Notes under the pieces: generated by a model
The model's database searches: none
What the model was told of the DNA's origin: nothing
The model's input: only the letters and a program-made list of their open reading frames with translations
Position numbers and translations under genes: made by a program
NCBI GenBank assembly: GCA_030848705.1
Contig: CM061245.1
Location: 80,587,564-80,651,563, forward strand
Direction of reading: 5' to 3'
Source: Heracleum sosnowskyi
Taxonomy: Eukaryota; Streptophyta; Magnoliopsida; Apiales; Apiaceae
Length of the DNA stretch: 64,000 nucleotides
Shown: positions 10,614 to 20,435 of the stretch, in pieces
Numbering within the stretch: the first letter of the stretch is position 1
Layout of the letters: each line of letters begins with the position of its first letter

Positions 10614-13600
10614 CTAGTCAGAACCAGAGATCATTCCAAGTTCATTTACCAATCTTGTAAAAGTAGCTTCACTCAAAGGTTTGGTGAAGATATCTGCAAG
10701 TTGTTGGTCTGTAGACACAAAATGAAGCTCAATGTTTCCTTCTTCCACATGTTCTCTGATAAAATGATACCTTATGCTGATGTGCTTGGTCATGGAATGC
10801 TGTACTGGATTACCTGTCATAGCAATAGCACTTTGGTTATCACAGAAAATAGGTATTCTAGAGTACCTTAACCCATAATCCAGCAATTGATTCTTCATCC
10901 ATAAAATCTGTGCACAACAGCTACCAGCTGCTATATACTCTGCTTCTGCAGTGGATGTAGAAATTGATTTCTGTTTCTTACTGTACCAAGAAACCAATCT
11001 GTCACCTAAAAATTGACAGCTTCCACTTGTACTTTTTCTGTCTATCTTACAGCCTGCAAAGTCTGCATCAGAGTAACCAATTAACTTAAACTCTGATTCT
11101 CTAGGATACCACAAACCCAGGGTTATGGTTCCTTTGAGATATTTGAAGATCCTTTTTACAGCTGTTAGATGAGGCTCTCTGGGATCTGCTTGAAATCTTG
11201 CACAAAGACATGTTGCATACATGATATCAGGTCTACTTGCAGTAAGATACAGTAAAGACCCTATCATTCCTCTGTAGTTAGTCATATCTACTGAGGCTCC
11301 TGTGTCTTTGTCAAGCTTCGTTACTGTAGCCATGGGAGTTGTAGCAGATGAACTATCAAGCATACCAAATTTCTTTAGAAGATTTCTGGTATACTTTGCT
11401 TGATTGATAAAAATCCCATCATCTGTTTGCTTGACCTGTAAGCCTAGAAAATAACTAAGCTCTCCCATCATGCTCATTTGGTACCTGGATTGCATAAGCT
11501 TTGCAAACTTCTTACAAAGTTTGTCATTAGTAGATCCAAAAATAATATCATCTACATAAATTTGAACTAACAGCAAATCATCACCATAATTGAAATAAAA
11601 CAAGGTTTTATCAATTGTACCTCTTGTGAACCCACTTTCTAAAAGAAATTGAGCAAGAGTTTCATACCATGCTCTTGGTGCTTGCTTTAGTCCATATAAT
11701 GCCTTGTCAAGCCTGTAGACATAATCTGGATGCTTGGAATCTACAAATCCTGGTGGTTGTTTAACAAACACTTCTTCTTCAAGCTTCCCATTGAGAAAAG
11801 CACTTTTTACATCCATCTGAAAAACTTTAAACTTCTTGTGTGCTGCATAGGCCAGAAAAATCCTTATGGCCTCCAGTCTTGCAACTGGAGCAAAGGTTTC
11901 ATCATAGTCAATTCCTTCCTGTTGTGAATAACCTTTAGCCACAAGTCTAGCCTTGTTTCTTGTAATCACACCTTCACTGTCAGTCTTGTTTCTGAAAACC
12001 CACTTTGTACCTACTATTGATCTATTCTTTGGTCTAGGTACAAGTGTCCAGACTTCATTTCTTTCAAATTCATTTAACTCTTCTTGCATTGCTGTTATCC
12101 AGTGTGCATCTTGAAGAGCTTCCTCCACTTTCTTTGGTTCTGTTTGAGACAAGAAAGCATGATACAGACACTCATTATTTGTTGCACTTCTAGTTCTTAC
12201 ACTAGCATCAGGATCTCCAATTATGAGATCAGGTGTGTGTGCCTGTGTCCACTTTCTTGCTGTTGGTAAGTGGTTTCTTGCATCATTATTGAATCCTCCC
12301 CCTTGATCCATGCTCTCCTGATTCATATGTTGACTTTCTGCAGCATCTGAGGCTCCCCCTGAATTGGATGGCTCAGAGTTTGAACTGTCAGAGTTTGAAT
12401 CAGTTTCCTCAACTGACTCATTTGCTGTATTTTGTTGAGCTTCTTCACGCTCCTCCTCAACTGGTTCTCTATTTTGTTCAATTTGAGAATTTCCAGTTTC
12501 TTCAGTATTTACCAGTAGAGGATCAGAGTATGCTTCGTCAAAGTTTGTCAACCCTGCTTCATCAGAGTTTACATCATCAGAGAATAGATCTTCATTTTCA
12601 AAACGTAGTTGATCATATCCATCCTTGTCTTCAAGTCCAATTATTTTCTTGTCATCAAATGACACATGTATAGATTCCATGATCACCTTAGTTCTTAGAT
12701 TATAGACTCTGAATGCTTTTGTTGACAATGGGTAGCCAACAAAGATTCCTTCATCAGCTTTTAACTCGAACTTTGTCAACTGTTCAGGATGAGTCTTCAA
12801 CACAAAGCATTTGCATCCAAATATATGAAAATATTTCAAATTTGGCTTCTTATTTTTCACCATCTCATATGGTGTTTTCCCATGCTTGTTGATCAATGTT
12901 GCATTTTGAGTAAAACAAGCAGATTGAACAGCTTCTGACCAGAAGTATGTTGGTAATTTTGCTTCATCAAGCATAGTTCTGGCTGCTTCAATTAAGGTTC
13001 TGTTCTTTCTTTCAACTACACCATTTTGCTGTGGAGTTCCAGGTGCAGAAAATTCTTGTTTCACTCCTCTTTCCTTGCAGAAAGCTTCCATGATTGAGTT
13101 TCTGAATTCAGTTCCATTATCACTCCTTATAATTTTGACTTTGTGCTGTGATCCGTTGTCCAGTAGATTTACATGATCCATCAACGTTTGAGCAGTTTCA
13201 TCCTTCTTTGACAAGAAATACACCCATGTATATCTAGTATATTCATCAACAATTACTAGAGCATATTTCTTTCTGCCCATAGACATCACATTGACTGGTC
13301 CAAAGAGATCAACATGTAGAAGATGATAAGGTTCCACTACTGATGATTCAGATTTGCTCTTGAAAGATGACTTCCTTTGCTTGGCTTTTTGACAAGAATC
13401 ACACAAGCCATCTAGACTGAGTATAGATTTTGGAAGTCCCCTTACAAGATCCTTTCTTATTAGCTCATTGATGTTGTTCAAATTGAGATGAGAGAGCTTC
13501 TTGTGCCAGTTCCAACTCTCTTCATTTGACATTCTGGCTGTTAGACACACTGTTTTTCCATCAGAGTTTGTTACCAAACTTGCTTCATAAATGTTGTTGC

Positions 13601-13928
13601 GCCTGTGTCCAACTAGAACAACTTTTCCAGTAGATTTACTGATAACTTCACAGTATTCACTATGAAAATCTACATGGTTTCCTCTGTCACAGATTTGACT
13701 CACAGATAGCAGATTATGCTTGAGTCCTGAGACTAGAGCTACATTTGTGATGATGACACTTCCAAGATTGATATTGCCATATCCCAGAGTGTGTCCTATG
13801 TTGCCATCTCCATAGGAAACCTTTGGGCCAGCCTTCTCCTTAAAGTCTGATAGCAGGGCTTTATTTCCAGTCATATGTCCTGAGCATCCACTGTCTAAGA
13901 TAAGTGTGCTCTCTATTATACCCTGCAA
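10614..13928 (-). CDS. pol: Copia pol: protease, integrase, reverse transcriptase, RNase H
   Basis: An intact 1104-codon frame. Protease active site DSGCSGHMTG at 12-21. Integrase zinc module H142-x4-H147 ... C176-x2-C179. Integrase triad D207, D270 (RSDNGTEF), E306 (NGVVERKN), with 35 residues between D270 and E306. A Ser/Glu-rich linker at about 440-560. Reverse transcriptase from about 620 with YVDD at 791-794 followed by IIFGST. RNase H residues D954 (SDADFAG), E995 (TAEAEYIA) and D1030 (FCDNQ). All catalytic residues are present. The frame opens immediately after an in-frame TGA and has no ATG at its start: the first ATG is within GHMTG, after the protease Asp. It is out of frame with gag, whose stop lies 13 bases upstream. 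Translation must therefore rely on recoding or splicing, or this copy is disabled at that point. Confidence 0.95.
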   Translation of the reverse strand: MQGIIESTLILDSGCSGHMTGNKALLSDFKEKAGPKVSYGDGNIGHTLGYGNINLGSVIITNVALVSGLKHNLLSVSQICDRGNHVDFHSEYCEVISKSTGKVVLVGHRRNNIYEASLVTNSDGKTVCLTARMSNEESWNWHKKLSHLNLNNINELIRKDLVRGLPKSILSLDGLCDSCQKAKQRKSSFKSKSESSVVEPYHLLHVDLFGPVNVMSMGRKKYALVIVDEYTRYTWVYFLSKKDETAQTLMDHVNLLDNGSQHKVKIIRSDNGTEFRNSIMEAFCKERGVKQEFSAPGTPQQNGVVERKNRTLIEAARTMLDEAKLPTYFWSEAVQSACFTQNATLINKHGKTPYEMVKNKKPNLKYFHIFGCKCFVLKTHPEQLTKFELKADEGIFVGYPLSTKAFRVYNLRTKVIMESIHVSFDDKKIIGLEDKDGYDQLRFENEDLFSDDVNSDEAGLTNFDEAYSDPLLVNTEETGNSQIEQNREPVEEEREEAQQNTANESVEETDSNSDSSNSEPSNSGGASDAAESQHMNQESMDQGGGFNNDARNHLPTARKWTQAHTPDLIIGDPDASVRTRSATNNECLYHAFLSQTEPKKVEEALQDAHWITAMQEELNEFERNEVWTLVPRPKNRSIVGTKWVFRNKTDSEGVITRNKARLVAKGYSQQEGIDYDETFAPVARLEAIRIFLAYAAHKKFKVFQMDVKSAFLNGKLEEEVFVKQPPGFVDSKHPDYVYRLDKALYGLKQAPRAWYETLAQFLLESGFTRGTIDKTLFYFNYGDDLLLVQIYVDDIIFGSTNDKLCKKFAKLMQSRYQMSMMGELSYFLGLQVKQTDDGIFINQAKYTRNLLKKFGMLDSSSATTPMATVTKLDKDTGASVDMTNYRGMIGSLLYLTASRPDIMYATCLCARFQADPREPHLTAVKRIFKYLKGTITLGLWYPRESEFKLIGYSDADFAGCKIDRKSTSGSCQFLGDRLVSWYSKKQKSISTSTAEAEYIAAGSCCAQILWMKNQLLDYGLRYSRIPIFCDNQSAIAMTGNPVQHSMTKHISIRYHFIREHVEEGNIELHFVSTDQQLADIFTKPLSEATFTRLVNELGMISGSD

Positions 13929-13941
13929 TCACAAACAAACA

Positions 13942-16266
13942 CTAAGTGTTAGTTTTGAGGATCCAGACTTGCTTGGATCCTTTGTCTTTCTTAACAGTGT
14001 TAGCTTTTGCAGCGGAATCTGTATTATCAGAGTTTAAACTAACATTGTCAGATTTTACATAAGCAGAGTTTGCTCTAACCCATTTCAAATTGGGTTTTAG
14101 CTCATAATAGTTGTGATAAATAGCATGATAACTCTTGCAAGTATAAATGGAATGCCAAGTGCTCCCACAGTGTCTGCATAAGGTCTGTGGTCTAACCCTA
14201 ACATTATCATTTTTTACTTCAGAAGTAGAAGATAAAGAATTAATATGTTTGTTCTTAGTGCAAAATCTAGTAAGATGATTAGAACTACCACAATTATAAC
14301 ATGTTTTCCTCGGAGCAGCACCAGTAGGCAAATGATTATTTCTATTATTTATGCCTATCTTTCCATTCCTATTCTTCTTGGACCCTTTTGGTTTCATGGC
14401 AGATTTTACCTCTTTCAGTTTATGATTAAACTGTTTCCCTGTCATCAAACCAACATTAACCTGTTTTTCACAAGTTTTTACTGGCTTTCTAACAGTTTCT
14501 CTTTCCATAAGTTTTTCTGTTATAATATTTTCTTGTCTTTCACAGGCTTCATCTGATTCCATATCAGCTTCTCTTATTACAACAGATTTTAACTTATTGG
14601 CTTCTGGAACAAATTTCACAGGTTTAAGTTGTGGTTTTACCTTAACCTTGTCTTTAAACCTAAGTTCATCATTTTCACAATAACCTAAACCTACATAATC
14701 AGTCTGAAACACTTGATGAGTGTCTCTTCCAGAATCTGTCCAAGTCTTGATTATTTTTCTTTCTTTTTCTAAATCAGATTCTAGTTGCCTATACCTTTTA
14801 AGCAACTCCTGTTCAACATAAACAGCATCATCTCTTTCTTTTTGAATCTGCTTCATACTTTCAAGTTCTCCTTCAAGAAACTTGTTTCTATCTTTAAGAC
14901 TAAGATTCTCAGATTTAATTCTTTCATTCTCTAAAGTCTGATCCCTATAGCTAACATGAACACTTTTCAGATATACTCTTAACTCAGATATATTATCAGT
15001 ATCATAAGCATAAGTAGTTAGGGGTACCTTATTTTCAGAAGATTCAGTCTCATCTCTGACAGTTGCCATAAGAGCATAGTTTTCTCCATCATCAGAGTCT
15101 GAAGTATCTGCCCAGTCTTTGCCTTTAGAGATGAGTGCTTTCTCAGATTTGCCTTTCTTGCACTCTGGAGCATAGTGACCCATCTCCTTACATTTGTAGC
15201 ACTGGATTTTAGATTTATCCTTCTTTCCAGACTTGGTATCCCTTCCATCAGACTTTCTGAAATTCTTCTTCTCAGAATTTGAATCTCTCCTTGAGAATCT
15301 CTTTCCCTTCTTGAAGTTCTTGAACCCCATCTTCTTGAAGGTCTTCACCATCAATGCAGCCATTTGCATCATCTGTTCTTCATCATCCTCAGAGTCAGAA
15401 GCTTCATCAGAGTTTGAATCATCATCAGAGTTTGATGACTCACTCTCAGATTTTATGACTAAAGCCTTTCCCTTGGCTTTCTTCCTTGATGATTCCTTCT
15501 TAATGGGCTTCTCCTCGACTTTGAGAGCAACAGATTTTGTCTTCTTGCTGGATCTCCTGTTTCTTTGTTCTATCTCAAGTTCATGAGTCTTTAACAATCC
15601 ATAGATCTCATCAAGATCTGTATCAGCAAGATCATAATTATCTCTGATTGTTGTTGTCTTTAAATCCCACTTTTCAGGTAGAGATAACAGAAACTTGAGA
15701 TTAGACTCTTCAAGTTCATATTCTTTATCTACCAGAGACAGATCGTTCAACAGTTTGCAAAATCTGTCATAAGTCTCAGTCAAGGTTTCATTAGTTCTTG
15801 AATCAAAGTGCTCATACTCCTGTGTGAGTATTGTTTTTCTGTTCTTCTTAATAGCACCTGTTCCCTGGCATCTGACTTCTAAAGCATCCCATATCTCTTT
15901 GGCAGTTTTGCAGCCAATTACTCTGTTAGACATAACATTATCTAAAGCACTGTGGAGAAGATGTCTAACCTTTGCATCCTTTGCAATTGATGAGATATCC
16001 TCAGGAGTCATATCTTTCTTTTCCTTTGGAACAGTCTTTTGTTCTTGACCATCAACAACAGGGGACAATTTAGTTGGCATATGAGGACCATCATTGATTC
16101 TGTCAAGGTATTCTGGATCTGTAGCCTCCAGAAACATGGTCATCTTAACCTTCCAAATCGGATACTCTACTGGCCTGAGAATTGGAACCCTGATTGTTTC
16201 ATATCGACTCACAGAATTGGGCTTAACCTGTTCAGCCTTAGGAGCAGTTTGATTTTCTTCAGACAT
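13942..16266 (-). CDS. gag: Copia gag (long Sirevirus type, three zinc knuckles)
   Basis: 774 codons from ATG 16266 to TAG, starting about 63 bases inside the 5' LTR. The N-terminal copia gag region (about 20-60) is followed by the UBN2/retrotrans-gag core (about 90-235), an acidic Ser/Asp stretch (about 273-298), CCHC knuckle 1 (CYKCKEMGHYAPEC, about 356-369), a long Glu/Lys/Leu-rich probable coiled coil (about 430-520), and two late knuckles (CYNCGSSNHLTRFC near 656, CRHCGSTWHSIYTC near 697). Common copia gags are much shorter; the extension matches Sireviruses and the broken gag at 1161-3722. It should assemble the particle and bind genomic RNA. No stops or frameshifts. Confidence 0.93.
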   Translation of the reverse strand: MSEENQTAPKAEQVKPNSVSRYETIRVPILRPVEYPIWKVKMTMFLEATDPEYLDRINDGPHMPTKLSPVVDGQEQKTVPKEKKDMTPEDISSIAKDAKVRHLLHSALDNVMSNRVIGCKTAKEIWDALEVRCQGTGAIKKNRKTILTQEYEHFDSRTNETLTETYDRFCKLLNDLSLVDKEYELEESNLKFLLSLPEKWDLKTTTIRDNYDLADTDLDEIYGLLKTHELEIEQRNRRSSKKTKSVALKVEEKPIKKESSRKKAKGKALVIKSESESSNSDDDSNSDEASDSEDDEEQMMQMAALMVKTFKKMGFKNFKKGKRFSRRDSNSEKKNFRKSDGRDTKSGKKDKSKIQCYKCKEMGHYAPECKKGKSEKALISKGKDWADTSDSDDGENYALMATVRDETESSENKVPLTTYAYDTDNISELRVYLKSVHVSYRDQTLENERIKSENLSLKDRNKFLEGELESMKQIQKERDDAVYVEQELLKRYRQLESDLEKERKIIKTWTDSGRDTHQVFQTDYVGLGYCENDELRFKDKVKVKPQLKPVKFVPEANKLKSVVIREADMESDEACERQENIITEKLMERETVRKPVKTCEKQVNVGLMTGKQFNHKLKEVKSAMKPKGSKKNRNGKIGINNRNNHLPTGAAPRKTCYNCGSSNHLTRFCTKNKHINSLSSTSEVKNDNVRVRPQTLCRHCGSTWHSIYTCKSYHAIYHNYYELKPNLKWVRANSAYVKSDNVSLNSDNTDSAAKANTVKKDKGSKQVWILKTNT

Positions 16267-16315
16267 GATTAATACTGTGTTTGAATCGTAAAACTGTATA
16301 TATTAAACAGCCTTG

Positions 16316-16327
16316 GCTCTGATACCA
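16316..16327 (-). other. Primer binding site (initiator tRNA-Met type)
   Basis: The minus strand reads TGGTATCAGAGC, two bases from the 5' LTR end, with the same spacing as in the left element. Confidence 0.9.
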
Positions 16328-16329
16328 AT

Positions 16330-16874
16330 TGTTAGGCCGAATACACAATATATAATCAAGTAGGTATGAGAATAACAATCAAGAACACAGATTTGTAAAT
16401 CAACAAACTGAATTATAGTAAATAATTCTCTCTTAGTGATGTTAAAGAATCACAAAGAGCTACTAGGTTACAAGAATAATATATTCAATGTTCGCATCCC
16501 TTCTAGGGATAACCTATCTGTGTTTATATAGTACACAGCTACATACAATCCTTATCTAATTGATACTCCTATAAATTAGCTATACAATTCATATCAATTA
16601 AGGATTGCTTCAGTCTTCTATTCCGTTTCCTTAGCTGTATCAATATATTCTGCTTCTTTCCATCTTCAGAATATATTGCTTCTAGAATCTTCAATTCAGC
16701 ACCGACAGCTAATTTAACTATCACCCTGTCAGACTTTAAATAAACTCTGACCGGCTTCCTTTAAACTCTTCACCCTGTCAGAGTTTAATTAAACTCTGAC
16801 TGGCTTCTGATAAACTCGGGTCAGTACCTGTTGCTTAAACACTGATAAACAAACGTCAGCAATTATATCTAACA
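16330..16874 (-). repeat. 5' LTR of the intact copia element
   Basis: 545 bp, one difference from the 3' LTR (T at 16821 against C at 6420). On the minus strand it contains the palindromic CAGAGTTTA units, then a TATA box, then the R/U5 part leading to the primer site. Confidence 0.97.
16522..16531 (-). promoter_or_regulatory. Probable TATA box of the copia promoter
   Basis: The minus strand reads CTATATAAAC about 200 bases before the LTR end. The two CAGAGTTTA palindromes lie upstream of it, where U3 enhancers would be. Transcription would start about 30 bases further on (inference). Confidence 0.5.
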
Positions 16875-16928
16875 CGACTGACTACAAAACTTTCAATGTT
16901 TCGGTTTTAATAATACAATATAAATAGA
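16875..16928 (-). mobile_element. 5' terminus of a Helitron split by the copia insertion
   Basis: Minus-strand TCTATTTATATTG ... CCGAAACATTGAAAG ends at 16928 and is followed by T on the plus strand (A on the element strand). It matches the 5' ends of the other Helitrons in the window. The rest lies left of 5929; its 3' end is probably the degenerate hairpin near 5500. Confidence 0.6.
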
Positions 16929-18917
16929 TAGATATAATAAAAGTGAGTAGATTTATAATTAGATTGGATGCATTGTGTATATGAGACATTTTTAATTATT
17001 ATCACATGAATTTTAATGTCATTTTATGGAAGAAAATAATTGGTTATTTGGAATTGGATTAATATATACATATATATAACATATGAAAACTATTTGTTTT
17101 GAATTAAAACAATTTAAAAGATGAGATAATAAAAATAAATAAATAGTATAACAAAAAAAATTAAACGAATTATATGGTCATGTTGAAAAGGTTAGACAAT
17201 ATAAACACATAAATTTAGGTTGGAAAAATACTTTGTGATACTAATTTGTGTAAAAAATAAATAGATAAAAATATATAGTCCAGTTAACAAAGTTTAGAAA
17301 ACAAGATATTTTATAGCATACAAAAATATTATGATCGGATCGATCACATTATACACCCCGGGTTATTTAAAATCATAGGCCTCGATCAATCAAATTATTT
17401 ATATAAATTAAAGTAAGTATATTATAACGAGACGAACAAAATATGTACAAATATAACTAAATGTAATATTTAACAACAAAGAATAAAATTTTATTTTAAT
17501 CACTAGAAAATGACCGTGCCTTGCATGGGTTCATGCAACAAAATATGAGAATTGAAGTTATAATAGCAAATAATATTTCTCGAATGTTAATATTATTATC
17601 AGTTAGACATACCCAGGTCATTTAAACATAATTATGTTTTAAAATTTTAGTAGTAAAATAAAAAAAATTATTGTATTTGAAAATTATTTTAATATATATA
17701 TATATATAAAGAACTAATATTGACAATAGATTGAAATATTATTAAATTAAAACATATTGTAACACCTGAGTCTCACATCGAGAAATGTGGGGGCTTTAGT
17801 ACAGTTTATAAGACAAAGTACAACTACTAAGTGCATCAACAATCATGATCTTTTGGAGACCTGTGGTGGGTTTGTGGATTACCCACGTTATTACATTTGG
17901 GCCAATTGGTCGGCGGTTGATTCGTGAAGTTGCTGGAGGTGGGGACACGAAGACTGGTGGTATTATTTCATAATAGACTGAGGTCCAGAGGTGGGGACAT
18001 AAACTAGCCAGTATTATCTCACAATCGCTAGAGATGTACGATCTTGAACCTATGAGCTATCCGTTCAGATCTAACGATGCCGTCAAGAGTTTAAGTGGGG
18101 GAGTTTGTACCACTCGAGTCTCAAAATTGAGAAGAGTTGGGACTTTAGTTTAGTTTATAACACAAAGTATTACTACAAATTACACCAACAAATCATGATC
18201 TTTTGGGAACTTGGGGTGGGTTTGTGGATTACCCAAGTTGTTGCATTTGGGCTAATTACTTGGCACTGAATTATTTGATGTTTTGAAAGTCTGAAAGATA
18301 GAGGAAGCAAAACAAAGGAAAAGAATGCTTAAAATCAACAAATTGCAAGAAAAGATATGAACGAGTTAGAAAGAAAGTTTTAAGAACTGAAAGCGCAAGA
18401 CCTAATTAGAGTATTAGAAGATTTACGAAGGCTTTTGATCAAAATCAGTAATAAAACCTACTCTCCAGAATGTAACATCTTGAAGAATTGGAAGAAAATT
18501 TATGATTGCAATGTTCTAAAACTCATCTAGAACACCCGGTATCTATTCTATCCCGCAAAAAAAATTGTAAACTAACATGACAGTTATTCGTAATACTCGT
18601 ATTAATTTCTAAATTAAAAACTTGAACATACTTAAGTAAGCACAAAATAGCTACATATACCATCAATAACAAAAACTCTATATATATCAATCATATATTT
18701 GAAACGATAATGATCATGTATAGAATAATTTATAAACACAATTTAAGCTAGCGGCCCGTGCCTCGCACGGGCTTTTATGCTAGTTAAATTCTAAAACATA
18801 AAACCACAATACTAGAACCACGAGTGCCCGCCACAGGTGTTTCATAAAACTCTGGCTTTCAAGTTTCAATCAAAACATGACCAATGTAGCTAGAAGCAAC
18901 ATGCTATGTAAATGGTA
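16929..18917. other. AT-rich repeat remnants downstream of the first dioxygenase gene
   Basis: No gene seen. A Helitron-like 3' end on the minus strand starts at 17503 (ctag, then accgtgccttgcatgg). Another hairpin (gcccgtgcctcgcacgggc, about 18754-18772) is followed by ctag at 18780-18783 on the plus strand. The direct repeats at 17758-18260 are listed separately. Confidence 0.5.
17758..18260. repeat. Pair of about 150-bp direct repeats, TRIM-like
   Basis: Copies at about 17758-17905 and 18106-18254 each start tgta-c-c, contain gagtctcac/gagtctcaa and share gggtttgtggattaccca, ending near tttgggc. The 200-bp middle has no coding capacity. The layout resembles a terminal-repeat retrotransposon in miniature, but I see no tRNA primer site, so a degenerate tandem duplication is also possible. 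Confidence 0.4.
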
Positions 18918-20435
18918 TTATTCGCGCTGCAAAGTCTTGGTGTGATTACCAAGAGCACGATTGATGTAGACAAATTCTTTGTACGATGTTGGCTTATACC
19001 GTGCTGGATTCAGTTCAGTGACCAAAGCTTGTGCAGGTTCCACAATGCAGTCCGGAGAAGGGTTGATAAAAGCTGCAATGCTAAGCCTAGCTTCACTTGA
19101 ATTCGTCACCACCCGATGTTCCACACTTTTTAACATCCCATTACTAAAAATCTGCATCCACAATTCAATGTTATACTCAATTACATAAAGATAAATATTA
19201 AATATCCTCAACTCAATAACAGTACCAAAAGTTTTTAAAAAAAAAGTTGTGTATCACCTCTAGTTGGTTGCCAATATTAACAACAAATGCATTCGGCATA
19301 GCCCCAACAGTAATCCAGTTTCTGTCTTTCATCACCTGAAGGCCAGGAACATTCCCTTGGTAGAGGATAGTTATGATGCTAGGATCATGGTGTCTTAATA
19401 GTCCCAATGTCAAACTCGGATCAGGACAAGGCGGATAACTATTAGCTGACAGTAACTCAACTTCACCAAGTCTGTTGAAATATCCCACTTCAAGTCCCAA
19501 TCCTTTGCATATCAGGTCAAGTATCATCGTACCCAACTTGCTTATTTCTGATAGATATATTGATACGACATCCCTACAGTTCGCAGTTTAATTTAAATGT
19601 GAGGTTAGAGTTACCAAATTGGGTACCAAATATTTTTACAAAATGACGTGATAATGATGATGCGGCAGTATGAGATGTTTTTATTGGTGATATCGATATA
19701 AATGCACGTTACCCATTGACATATAGCCGATCACAATCTAACACGTGTTATTTGGTAAAAATAAAAATTGTTCTCAGTTTGGGCATCTAGCATTTTCCTT
19801 AATTTAGTGAATAATTAGGTGATAATTTGTATCCGTGAGTCCGTGGGTGTAATGCTAAAAGTAATTACCTATATCCGATTGGATTTTCAGGCCATTGTTG
19901 CATGCAATCCTTCAAAGGATTACAAGGGTGCTTTATATTTTCTCTCCATAAATGAACCCCATCTCTGTCGAAACTAGTGCTGCTAACGTAGATCCAATTA
20001 CTTTTGCCAGAAGAGTTGCTATTATCCTTCACTGGAATCTCGAAGAAATCCTTGAACACATTACTTGTGTCGCCTAGTAATTTATCCGAGACTCCATGAT
20101 TGATCACCTGAAATTAATTCAATGTACATACATAAGCAAGAATCATGATAAAATTCGATAAATTTTACAACAGGGCAGAATTAGTTATAAGTTGAAGGTT
20201 AGAAAGATACCTGAAAGAATCCAAATTCTTGAGAAGCTTTTAAGATTTGATTAACTAAATCTGCATCCGTAGCGTTTCCAAGGTCGATAACCGGAAGTGT
20301 AAGGCAAACAGGAGGGAGCTCCCCTGGTCTATCTTTCTCTGGAAAAGCATAATTGGTAGGCACATTTTGAACATCAAACCAGCTTGAAGCATAGTTACCT
20401 GCAGGACTCTCCATTATTCCCATGTTGTCCAGCAA
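18918..20435 (-). CDS. 2-oxoglutarate/Fe(II)-dependent dioxygenase (DOXC type), intact, gene A
   Basis: Four exons: 20435-20211, 20107-19869, 19573-19258, 19151-18918, all with GT/AG introns, giving 337 aa. The DIOX_N part begins with PVIDLG (about 48-53) and reads FGFFQ-VINHGV across intron 1. In the catalytic double-stranded beta-helix, iron would be held by H216, D218 (RHHDPS) and H272 (VEHR), and 2-oxoglutarate by R282-x-S284. The SSWF-VQNVP...RPG N-terminus resembles plant proteins annotated hyoscyamine 6-dioxygenase-like or deoxymugineic-acid dioxygenase-like; the substrate cannot be read from sequence. Three possible start codons (20435, 20423, 20414) precede the conserved part. Probably cytosolic, since no targeting signal is visible. 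Confidence 0.9.

Larger units (their letters stand above)
5929..16874 (-). mobile_element. Complete young Ty1-copia retrotransposon, Sirevirus-like, with third ORF
   Basis: The element is 10,946 bp, flanked by the 5-bp duplication cgact (5924-5928 and 16875-16879). On the minus strand the order is LTR, primer site, gag, pol (protease-integrase-RT-RNase H), a 1.1-kb spacer, a third long frame, polypurine tract, LTR. The 545-bp LTRs differ at one position only (C at 6420, T at 16821). Domain order places it in Ty1-copia. The long gag with three knuckles, the FGST after the RT YVDD, the third ORF after pol and an internal polypurine-like copy fit Sireviruses (family knowledge). It inserted into a Helitron: the joined flanks read accgact-gactacaaaactttc, like other Helitron 5' regions here. 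It is probably competent or nearly so, except that gag and pol are in different frames. Confidence 0.95.

Noticed and set aside
17758..18260. A Cassandra-type TRIM carrying 5S rRNA sequence
   Set aside because: No 5S promoter motifs and no tRNA primer site between the repeats.
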